A stretch of 5,221 nucleotides of DNA from Nitrosomonadaceae bacterium (GTDB taxonomy: Bacteria > Pseudomonadota > Gammaproteobacteria > Burkholderiales > Usitatibacteraceae): NCBI GenBank assembly GCA_021300055.1, contig JAJTHU010000099.1:1-5221 (forward strand). Reading direction: 5' to 3'. Made by a program: the position numbers and the translations under genes. The notes below the pieces were generated by a model. The model did not search any database and was not told the DNA's origin. It saw only the letters and a list, made by a program, of their open reading frames with translations. This document shows, piece by piece, positions 1 through 5,221 of this stretch. The number at the start of each line of letters is the position of its first letter. Position 1 is the first letter of the stretch.

Positions 1-295
1 CGGTGGCGAGATCCATCACGGCATCAATCAACAAGTCGGCGCCATTTCCCGCAAACGTTGCCAGCAGCACGCCACCCAACACTGCCGCACCGATGATGGT
101 GAGACGTTGGCGGATCGACAAGCCGGTTTGCGGCGCTGGCAGTGCATCAATGCGCGCCATCACGCGATCGCTGAAACCGTCGTTATCGATGTAAGCATCG
201 CGCCACTGTGCGGCGTCCTGGCGCAACAATTGCTCGAGCGCGGCATCGGCTTCGAGGTGGGTCGCTTGATCTTGTGGAAGAGTTGGTCGATTCAT
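1..295 (-). CDS. Putative anti-sigma factor, single-pass membrane protein (partial, C-terminus off the left edge)
   Basis: This frame opens at ATG 295-293 and stays open for 98 codons to the window edge, so the C-terminus is missing. A GAAAGGG Shine-Dalgarno sequence lies 6 bases upstream. Residues 1-60 are hydrophilic and rich in Asp, Gln and Ala, with the segment DGFSDRVMARI at 39-49. One hydrophobic helix follows at about 65-83 (LTIIGAAVLGGVLLATFAG), giving a likely cytoplasmic N-terminus and an anchored C-terminal part. The gene begins 15 bases after the sigma factor stop, so the two are almost certainly co-transcribed. Membrane-anchored anti-sigma factors are commonly encoded directly downstream of ECF sigma genes, and that position is the main reason for the call. 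The visible part has no cysteine and therefore no HxxxCxxC zinc motif, so it is not a classical ZAS anti-sigma. It could instead be an unrelated membrane protein of the same operon. The existence of the gene is well supported; its function is inferred from context. Confidence 0.75.
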   Translation of the reverse strand, partial: MNRPTLPQDQATHLEADAALEQLLRQDAAQWRDAYIDNDGFSDRVMARIDALPAPQTGLSIRQRLTIIGAAVLGGVLLATFAGNGADLLIDAVMDLAT

Positions 296-301
296 GTTTA
301 A

Positions 302-308
302 CCCTTTC
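302..308 (-). promoter_or_regulatory. Ribosome binding site of the putative anti-sigma gene
   Basis: The minus strand reads GAAAGGG, followed by six bases (TTAAAC) and then the ATG at 295. This good Shine-Dalgarno match fixes the start of the downstream gene. It sits between the sigma factor stop codon (313-311) and that ATG. Confidence 0.7.
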
Positions 309-310
309 GC

Positions 311-961
311 CTATTGTGCCACTGCATGAGCTGAGTCGTCAGCTTCTTGGTCAGCGTAAATCATCAGTTGTTGGCGGAGCTTCTCTCTGCCGCGCAATAT
401 GTGAGTCTTCAGCGTGCCGAGCGGCATCGCGAGCGCATACGCCGCTTCTTCGTGCGACAAGTCGTTGTAAAAGCACGCGGTGATTGCGGCGCGCTCCGCG
501 TCGCTGAGGTGTTGCATCGCCCGCGCAAGATCGTGGGCTCGCATGACTTGCATCGCATGGGAGCCCTGTGCAATGTGTGTTTGTTGGGGCTCGGCATCAT
601 CCGCACGTGCGGCGCCGTCCGCAGAGAAGGGGGCATGATCGTCAAGCAGCAACTCAGACTTTTTGCGCGCTTCAGACTGCCAGGCATTGAAGGCGATTCG
701 GTAGAGCCATGTAGAGAACCTCGCTTCAAAGCGAAACTTGGCGATGTTCCTCCACGCCAGCACGAACGTCTCCTGTGCGATATCGTCGGCCTGCGCATCG
801 TTGCCGGTCATCTTGCGGATGCTGGCGCGAAGGGTGGATTGATGGCGCCGCACCAATTCGCCAAAAGCATGCTGATCGCCACGCGCCGTTACGCGTGCGA
901 TCAATTCCGCATCTGGTGGGCCAACGCCATTTATTGGCGTGCGCTGCCGATCGAGAGACAC
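311..961 (-). CDS. ECF-type RNA polymerase sigma factor (sigma-70 family)
   Basis: This encodes an alternative sigma factor that would direct RNA polymerase core to a dedicated promoter set. With the GTG start at 961 it is 216 residues, a usual length for a group 4 (ECF) sigma. Region 2 spans about residues 25-100. It includes the core-binding segment DDIAQETFVLAWRNI (59-73) and the promoter-melting and -10 recognition segment FSTWLYRIAFNAWQSEARK (82-100). A variable acidic linker follows (about 105-135). Region 4 spans about 142-198, with the helix-turn-helix SHEEAAYALAMPLGTLKTHI (169-188) expected to read the -35 element. There is no region 1.1 or 3. The frame can be extended to an ATG at 1072, but that would overlap the upstream gene by 94 bases and add a low-quality N-terminus. 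The GTG leaves a 17-base gap to the upstream stop and is preferred, although no strong ribosome binding site precedes it; translational coupling is possible. A putative membrane anti-sigma follows immediately. The family call is firm; the regulon and signal are unknown. Confidence 0.93.
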   Translation of the reverse strand: MSLDRQRTPINGVGPPDAELIARVTARGDQHAFGELVRRHQSTLRASIRKMTGNDAQADDIAQETFVLAWRNIAKFRFEARFSTWLYRIAFNAWQSEARKKSELLLDDHAPFSADGAARADDAEPQQTHIAQGSHAMQVMRAHDLARAMQHLSDAERAAITACFYNDLSHEEAAYALAMPLGTLKTHILRGREKLRQQLMIYADQEADDSAHAVAQ

Positions 962-978
962 TACGAGGGCAACCGATT

Positions 979-1344
979 TCAGGACGCTGACTTTGCCTGC
1001 TGCGATCTTTCTATCCACCACACGACGAGGTAGCCCAGACCAGCAAATGCCGGGATGAGGCCGAAGGTCCAAGGCACGCCCACTTCGTAAAGCGAAATAC
1101 TGATGGCCATGCCAACGAGCGCCAGTACCAAGCCACGGCGCAGATCAGAACTTGGCTGGTTGATATTTGAGAATAGTTCTGGCGGGACGGGCTGTCCCTT
1201 TTCCGCCAGCTTGACCGCCGTGTCGTAAATCAAGCGGTTGCGCTCACCGCGAAAGCGTAGGATCAACCAAACGATCAAGATTGGCATCAAGGTGCCAAAC
1301 ACAATGCCGAATAGCGGCACGAGAAGTTCGACGGACTGGTACAT
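979..1344 (-). CDS. Small DUF6249-type inner membrane protein
   Basis: This is a 121-residue membrane protein of unknown function. It has a hydrophobic helix at about 6-30 (ending WLILRFRGER), a cytoplasmic-type loop at 31-69 and two further helices at about 70-88 and 91-111. The loop pattern ERNRLIYDTAVKLAEKGQPV followed by PPEL, then DLRRGLVLALVGMAIS, and the closing GLIPAFAGLGYL segment match my recollection of DUF6249 proteins. These are often encoded just upstream of an ECF sigma gene. The start at ATG 1344 is chosen over ATG 1392 because it has a strong AGGGAGAA ribosome binding site 4-5 bases upstream and begins just before the first membrane helix; the extra 16 residues from 1392 look non-coding. 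It is the first gene of a probable three-gene unit, with the sigma factor 17 bases downstream. A role in sensing or in membrane tethering of the sigma circuit is only inferred from this arrangement. Confidence 0.85.
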   Translation of the reverse strand: MYQSVELLVPLFGIVFGTLMPILIVWLILRFRGERNRLIYDTAVKLAEKGQPVPPELFSNINQPSSDLRRGLVLALVGMAISISLYEVGVPWTFGLIPAFAGLGYLVVWWIERSQQAKSAS

Positions 1345-1348
1345 GACG

Positions 1349-1356
1349 TTCTCCCT
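1349..1356 (-). promoter_or_regulatory. Ribosome binding site deciding the DUF6249 gene start
   Basis: The minus strand reads AGGGAGAA, then CGTC, then ATG at 1344-1342. This is the strongest Shine-Dalgarno sequence in the window and argues for the 121-residue form over an upstream ATG at 1392. Confidence 0.75.
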
Positions 1357-1364
1357 AGGAGTCG

Positions 1365-1392
1365 ATAGTACGATGCCAGTTTGACGCGGCAA
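1365..1392 (-). promoter_or_regulatory. Weak candidate promoter for the DUF6249-sigma-anti-sigma unit
   Basis: On the minus strand, TTGCCG (1392-1387) and TACTAT (1370-1365) are separated by 16 bases. Each matches 4 of 6 positions of the housekeeping sigma-70 consensus. Transcription would start about 15 bases before the DUF6249 ribosome binding site, which is a sensible geometry. I do not see a clear ECF-type AAC/CGT promoter, so autoregulation by the encoded sigma is not shown. Such matches arise by chance easily. Confidence 0.25.
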
Positions 1393-1410
1393 CTAGCCCT
1401 TTTGGATGCA

Positions 1411-1437
1411 GGCGAGGTACGCGAAGCGTGCCTAGCC
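1411..1437. repeat. 27-base inverted repeat (12-bp stem, 3-base loop) between two genes
   Basis: The left arm GGCGAGGTACGC (1411-1422) and right arm GCGTGCCTAGCC (1426-1437) flank a GAA loop. On plus-strand RNA the stem has one G-A mismatch and one G-U wobble; on minus-strand RNA it has two mismatches. It starts 16 bases beyond the transporter stop codon, inside the 109-bp gap before the DUF6249 gene. No T-run follows on either strand, so it is not a standard intrinsic terminator. It may still limit read-through, stabilise the 3' end of the transporter mRNA, or be a dispersed palindromic element. Confidence 0.55.
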
Positions 1438-1453
1438 CCGTCCCGCTTCCCAC

Positions 1454-2845
1454 TTAGTCCGCGGCAACCTCTGCGCCAGGCGTTTTCGGCGCCGGGTGTG
1501 GGAACGTATCCGGGGTGGGCAGATGACGCATTCTGGGAAGCGGCGTCGTGCGGAAGAGGGCTACGACCAGTAGCGCCGCGCCTGCCCCACACACCGCGAT
1601 CGTACCGCGCAGTCCTAGCCACTCGCCCAGCAATCCGCCGAGTAACGAGCCCAGAGGCGCGAGAGAGAGTGCCAAGAAGATCATTGTCGAGGTGACGCGA
1701 CCGAGCAGGGCATCCGGGGTGGCAGCTTGTCGCAACGAGAGGTAGTTGATGAAAAACAGCATCACACCAAAATCAAATACGAAAAGCGCAAAACCGAGGA
1801 GCAGGAACGCGACGTCGCTCTTCACAATGAGCGAGATACCGAGCCAAGACAACGCTGAGATGGCGATGCCGCCTAGCATGACGCGTCCCACGCCAAAGCG
1901 GCGGTTGAGCCGCTGACACGCAAATGAGGCGAGCAAAAATCCGACGCCCGCCATCATGTAGAGCACGCCAATCTTGCCAGCGGAGAGACCGAGCTCGCGC
2001 ACCGCAAACAAAATGACAATCGCGACATACGCATGTCGCAGCATCTGCCAGATCGCTAGCCCCCAAGAAATCGCGCGCAAGATGGGGTTGTGCCAGATAA
2101 GCCGCAATCCTTCCTTGGCGTCGCCCCACACGCTGGCCCAGTTGGCTTGGCCGACTTGCTTGGGCGCGTCGCTGGGTTGCGGTTTGATGCCGCGCAACAT
2201 CAACGCCTAGATGAAATACGCGACCGCATCGAGAAGTATGGCGATGGGGGCGGTGAGCGCATGAATGAGTGCACCCGCTAACCCAGGGCCGATCAGCTGT
2301 GCTGAAGAATCCGAAAGCGCCATCCGCGAGTTCGCCTCGACGAGATTCTCGCGGCCAACGCGCTCGGTCATGAACACCTGATACGCGGCCCAGCCGATGA
2401 TGCCGCCCAGCCCCACGAAGAAACTGACGATGTAGAGAATCGGCATGCCTAGAAACCCAAGCCAAGCCGCGAGCGGGACTAATAGCAACATCATGCCGCG
2501 GCCGATATCAGACCAAACTACCAGCGGCAGCTTGCGCGAGCGGTCTACCAGCACACCCGTGAACAACCCGAACAACGTGTAGGGGAGCGCCTGCATCATC
2601 GTCAGCAGGCCCATCTCCGTCGGGGTCGCGTGCAGCAGCACAGCAGCCGTTAGCGGCAACGCCAGAAACGTGATCTGTCCGCCGAAATGCGTGATGGTGA
2701 GCGACACCCAGAGCACGCGAAAGTCGCGGTGCCGCCAGAGCGTGCCTAAGTAATCGTTGAGCCAGTGTGTAGTGACGGGAGCTTGCTCAGGTGGGGGCGT
2801 CAACTGTTGGGCGCCGCGCTCACCGTCCGGAGGTGCGGAATTCAT
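1454..2845 (-). pseudogene. MFS_3-type major facilitator efflux protein, interrupted by one in-frame amber codon
   Basis: The frame from ATG 2845 to TAA 1456-1454 would encode 463 residues, typical of a 12-TM major facilitator, but codon 213 is TAG (2209-2207). The N-terminal half (1-212) has helices 1-6, starting near 44 (LWVSLTITHFGGQITFLALP). The MFS motif A-like loop GVLVDRSRKLPLV lies at 97-109, and NLVEANSRMALSDSSAQLIG (167-186) is typical of the MFS_3 (TMR) drug-exporter-like group. The C-terminal half begins in the same frame right after the TAG and carries the remaining six helices plus a Pro-rich hydrophilic tail. The stop falls at the end of helix 6 (DAVAYFI-stop-ALMLRGI). Relatives usually have a small residue such as Ser here, so a TCG-to-TAG change is plausible. 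No other lesion is visible. Reinitiation could occur at TTG 2203 or ATG 2200. The start has no Shine-Dalgarno sequence; a TAAAAT (2859-2854) just upstream could give a leaderless mRNA. The substrate cannot be predicted. Confidence 0.85.
2207..2209 (-). other. In-frame amber (TAG) codon splitting the MFS gene
   Basis: The minus strand reads TTC ATC TAG GCG TTG ATG. The frame is open for 212 codons before and 250 codons after this TAG, with no length change needed to join the two halves. This is therefore a single-base substitution and not a frameshift or deletion. The following context (GCG) is not a known efficient readthrough context. Confidence 0.93.
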
Positions 2846-2924
2846 TAATCAGCATTTTACGCCTGCCGCTGTGATGAGCTCTGCGGGGCGTTGCGCGGCT
2901 TAGCGGGACGCCGAGAACACCGCT

Positions 2925-3929
2925 TTATCCGCGCTTTAGCTCATCAAGTCGCTTACGTGCATCCTCGGCTGCGCGCCCACTGGTCGCATAGGTAAGAAAT
3001 TGGGTGAACAGCGCAATCGCTTTGGGCTTGTCGCCGCGTGTCTGGTAGGCAATGCCGAGGCGGTAGTGGGCGTTGATCTTGGGGTCAATTTGAAGCGCGC
3101 GCTCCATCGCGGTGATCGCGGCATCGATTTGCTTTTGCTCCAACAGGGCGCGCCCCAGTCCGAAGTGAGCGATGGCGTTGCTGGCGCGCTGGCCAACTAG
3201 CCGCTCAAACAAAGCCTGCGCACGTTTGTGCTGCTCGCCGTTGATCATGCTGAAGCCCAAGCTCGACAATGACGATGTGAGCGCCTCGGTCTGTGCCGCA
3301 TCTGCGGGCTTAAGGGCCTGCAAGGTTGCTTCGGCGCGATCAAATTTCTTCTCGTAGGCGAGTACATCTGCCATCAGGATTTGGCCGCGGAAGGGGTCGA
3401 TCTTAGTAAACGCCTCGGCGTTTTCTGTCGCGCGGCGCACGCTGCCACCTGCAATTCCCGGCGCCTGCAGATAGAACTGAATCAGATCACGGCGCATGTC
3501 GTAGTTCGACGGCGCTAGCTCTACCGCCTTTTGCAATGCGTCCTTGATCTTGCCGACGTACTTCATGCCGCTCGTCATGCCGCCAGACATCGCAAGTGCG
3601 CCGTAGAGACTTCCCACAGCAGAATGGCAGCGCGCCGACTGCGGTTGCTCAATCACGCACTGCTCGGCACGCTTGACGACTTCATCACGTTTGGTCGCGT
3701 CGCCAGCGACTAAGCGAGCCAGGTACAAGATCGCGACATCGTCTTTTGGATTGTGCGCCAAGCGTTCACGCGCCAGCGCTTCAATCTCAGCGCGCTTGCC
3801 ATCCTTAGCGAGAGCGATGAAATCCGCCTCAGCGGTTGGCGCCTGTGCGATTGCGATGCCAGCCAGCCATGCGATAGCAAACGCACAAAGAATTTGCGCA
3901 GGACGAAAGTCATTGAGTGGATTGTTCAT
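2925..3929 (-). CDS. Secreted or periplasmic tetratricopeptide repeat (TPR) protein
   Basis: This is a 334-residue protein with an N-terminal signal peptide: a short polar start, a hydrophobic core ILCAFAIAWLAGIAIA (13-28), and a likely cleavage near AIA-QA or AQA-P (28-30). The remainder is alpha-helical with TPR-like repeats. The clearest are at about 252-285 (AHFGLGRALLEQKQIDAAIT through the DP at 282-283) and 286-319 (AHYRLGIAYQTRGDKPKAIA). Degenerate repeats lie at about 35-68 and 100-145. The segment QFYLQAPGIAGGSVRRA (151-167) is characteristic of a group of uncharacterised proteobacterial TPR proteins. The only cysteines after the predicted cleavage are at 91 and 101. TPR domains bind proteins or peptides, so a scaffolding role in the envelope is plausible, but no partner or pathway can be named. 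The start at ATG 3929 is chosen over ATG 4019 because it places the signal peptide at the N-terminus and lies downstream of a TATAAT box. The MFS gene follows 79 bp downstream on the same strand. Confidence 0.88.
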   Translation of the reverse strand: MNNPLNDFRPAQILCAFAIAWLAGIAIAQAPTAEADFIALAKDGKRAEIEALARERLAHNPKDDVAILYLARLVAGDATKRDEVVKRAEQCVIEQPQSARCHSAVGSLYGALAMSGGMTSGMKYVGKIKDALQKAVELAPSNYDMRRDLIQFYLQAPGIAGGSVRRATENAEAFTKIDPFRGQILMADVLAYEKKFDRAEATLQALKPADAAQTEALTSSLSSLGFSMINGEQHKRAQALFERLVGQRASNAIAHFGLGRALLEQKQIDAAITAMERALQIDPKINAHYRLGIAYQTRGDKPKAIALFTQFLTYATSGRAAEDARKRLDELKRG

Positions 3930-3966
3930 TTCAGGTTGAGCGTTGAGTGAATGATGTGAGGAGCTG

Positions 3967-3972
3967 ATTATA
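3967..3972 (-). promoter_or_regulatory. Candidate -10 box for the TPR gene
   Basis: The minus strand carries a perfect TATAAT about 37 bases upstream of the TPR start codon, which would give a leader of roughly 30 bases. No good -35 hexamer is found 16-18 bases further upstream (CCTAGG and its neighbours), so it may be weak or activator-dependent. It lies in the 151-bp gap shared with the divergent rlmM. For rlmM I could not identify a convincing promoter. Confidence 0.45.
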
Positions 3973-4080
3973 AGGAGTCGCCGAGCAAACCTAGGCGTTC
4001 GACATTCCGCCGAGGGCAAATGGATGCATCCGGTATGGTGGGTAGGGCCGATTCATGGTGACGTGGGATAAAGTGCGACG

Positions 4081-5221
4081 ATGGTAAACAAAAATGAATC
4101 ACTTCAGACCGCGAACCCTCGAGCCGTGCTCGGCTATTGTCGTGCTGGCTTCGAACCCGATTGCGCGGCTGAACTCGCTGCCCAACTGCCGGGACGCATT
4201 ATCCATGCAGAGGCGGGTAGTGGGTACGTGCTGGTGGCGCCGACTGATGCGTACTATTCGGCAAACCGACTCTCGTTGGACCAGTATGTGTTTGCGCGCC
4301 AGTTGGTTATGACGCATCAGACGCCGATTACGTTGACGGGAAATGATCGGGTCACCCCACTGATGGAAGCGGTGATGCAACTGCTCACGCAGGAGCGTAT
4401 TGGGGCGTTGTCTGAATGTCGCGTCGAGTACCCAGACACCAATGATGGCAAGGTGGCATCGCGCGCCGCGAAAGCGATCGGCCCGCGGGTCGAGGACACG
4501 CTGATCGCCGAGGGCGTGGTGGCAGACGCATCGAGTCCGTATCGCTTGCATCTGTTTCTCACGCCGCAGAAAACAGCCTGGGTCGGGCTCTCGCACGCCG
4601 GGCGTTGCCCTGCAGATCTGAATGGCATCCCGCGTCTGCGTATGCCGAGTGATGCGCCTTCGCGCTCAACGCTAAAGCTTGCTGAAGCCTTTCAGATCTT
4701 TCTGGGCGAGCAAGCAGATCAGCACCTCGTGCCTGAGATGCGCGCGGTTGATCTCGGCGCTGCGCCTGGCGGGTGGACGTGGCAATTAATGTCGCGCGGG
4801 CTACGCATTACTGCGGTGGACAACGGCGCCCTGAAAGGCGACCTCGTGGATAACGCGCTCGTGCGACACGTGCGCAGCGATGGATTCAAGTTTGTGCCCC
4901 CATCTCCTGTTGACTGGATGGTCTGTGACATGGTCGAACAGCCATCGCGTATCGCGCAGCTCGTCGCCAAATGGCTCGCCAACGGCTGGGCGCGCTACAT
5001 CATCTTCAACCTCAAGCTGCCGATGAAAAAGCGACTCGAGGAAGTCGATCGCTGTCGGCAGATCATCCTCGACGCAGACCTCGGCGGTCGGCCGCTACAA
5101 CTACGCATCAAGCAGCTCTACCACGACCGCGAGGAAGTGACGGGCTTTGCGATGATCCCATCGCGCCGTTTGCGTGATCAAGCGCAACGCGAGCGCCGTG
5201 AGGGTCCGCGCACCGCAGCGA
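4081..5221 (+). CDS. rlmM: 23S rRNA 2'-O-ribose methyltransferase RlmM (partial, 3' end off the window)
   Basis: RlmM (YgdE) uses S-adenosylmethionine to methylate the 2'-OH of C2498 in 23S rRNA (E. coli numbering), in the cytoplasm. The frame is open for 380 codons from ATG 4081 to the edge without a stop; E. coli RlmM is about 366 residues, so almost the whole protein is present. The N-terminal part (about 1-160, beginning AVLGYCRAGFEPDCAAELAA at 15-34) corresponds to the ferredoxin-like and THUMP RNA-binding domains. The Rossmann-fold domain holds SAM motif I VDLGAAPGGWTWQL (223-236) and TAVDNG (244-249). The probable K-D-K-E catalytic residues are K199 (SRSTLKL), D283 (VCDMVE), K312 (FNLKLPMKKR) and E352 (YHDREEVTGF). 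All key motifs are intact. An in-frame TAA at 4069-4071 closes the frame upstream, so ATG 4081 is the first possible start; only a weak GGGA at 4065-4068 precedes it. The last residues form a basic, possibly extended tail. It is transcribed divergently from the TPR gene with no obvious functional link. Confidence 0.96.
   Translation, partial: MVNKNESLQTANPRAVLGYCRAGFEPDCAAELAAQLPGRIIHAEAGSGYVLVAPTDAYYSANRLSLDQYVFARQLVMTHQTPITLTGNDRVTPLMEAVMQLLTQERIGALSECRVEYPDTNDGKVASRAAKAIGPRVEDTLIAEGVVADASSPYRLHLFLTPQKTAWVGLSHAGRCPADLNGIPRLRMPSDAPSRSTLKLAEAFQIFLGEQADQHLVPEMRAVDLGAAPGGWTWQLMSRGLRITAVDNGALKGDLVDNALVRHVRSDGFKFVPPSPVDWMVCDMVEQPSRIAQLVAKWLANGWARYIIFNLKLPMKKRLEEVDRCRQIILDADLGGRPLQLRIKQLYHDREEVTGFAMIPSRRLRDQAQRERREGPRTAA

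Noticed and set aside
347..1033. Long plus-strand open frame (228 codons) antisense to the sigma factor
   Set aside because: It lies opposite a clear sigma-70 gene, has no recognisable domain, an Arg/Cys-rich composition typical of GC-rich shadow frames, and extends across the boundary of two real genes.
1773..2465. Minus-strand open frame of 230 codons spanning the amber codon in another frame
   Set aside because: I considered whether it bridges the two MFS halves by frameshifting. Its translation is Arg/His-rich and non-hydrophobic, while the MFS frame is clean and continuous on both sides of the TAG, so no frameshift is needed.
2846..2924. Terminator between the TPR and MFS genes
   Set aside because: Only short GC-rich complementary stretches with long loops are found (AGCGG and CCCGCT, loop over 10 bases) and no T-run follows, so no terminator can be supported.
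3930..4019. Thirty-residue N-terminal extension of the TPR protein from ATG 4019
   Set aside because: It would bury the signal peptide behind a basic segment and lies across the best -10 box. ATG 3929 gives a normal secretory N-terminus.
3930..4080. Plus-strand promoter for rlmM
   Set aside because: TATGGT at 4034-4039 matches 4 of 6 positions of a -10 box, but no usable -35 lies at 16-18 bases, so I do not list it as a feature.
4099..4596. Minus-strand open frame (165 codons) opposite rlmM
   Set aside because: The plus strand encodes the conserved RlmM N-terminal region here. The antisense translation is rich in Arg, His and Cys with no recognisable motif.

Overview
The window reads as chromosomal DNA from a GC-rich proteobacterium, most likely a gammaproteobacterium. 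The best support is a well-conserved RlmM-type 23S rRNA methyltransferase at the right end. A DUF6249 / ECF sigma factor / single-pass membrane protein cluster at the left end also fits gammaproteobacterial (for example Xanthomonadales-like) genomes. The taxon is an inference; no rRNA or other phylogenetic marker is present. I see no transposase, phage gene, CRISPR array, tRNA or rRNA, and coding density is high.

Left part (1-1344, minus strand): a compact three-gene unit transcribed leftward. The first gene is a small DUF6249-type membrane protein (1344-979). Seventeen bases later comes an ECF-type RNA polymerase sigma factor (961-311). Fifteen bases after that comes a membrane-anchored protein with a soluble N-terminal domain (295 to beyond the left edge), which by position and topology is the probable anti-sigma partner. 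The unit looks like a membrane-linked signal-to-transcription switch whose signal and regulon cannot be read from this window.

Middle part (1454-2845, minus strand): a 12-TM major facilitator of the MFS_3 type, interrupted in transmembrane helix 6 by one in-frame amber codon (TAG at 2209-2207). The frame is otherwise intact on both sides, so this is either a very recent pseudogene, a sequencing error, or a gene with readthrough or reinitiation. A 27-base near-perfect hairpin lies just past its 3' end.

Right part (2925-5221): a secreted or periplasmic TPR protein on the minus strand (3929-2925) is divergent from rlmM on the plus strand (4081 to beyond the right edge). They share a 151-bp intergenic region. 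The TPR gene and the MFS gene point the same way, 79 bp apart, and could be co-transcribed.

I found no convincing undescribed multi-gene system. The two points most worth checking are the amber codon in the transporter and the cysteine-free membrane partner of the sigma factor.
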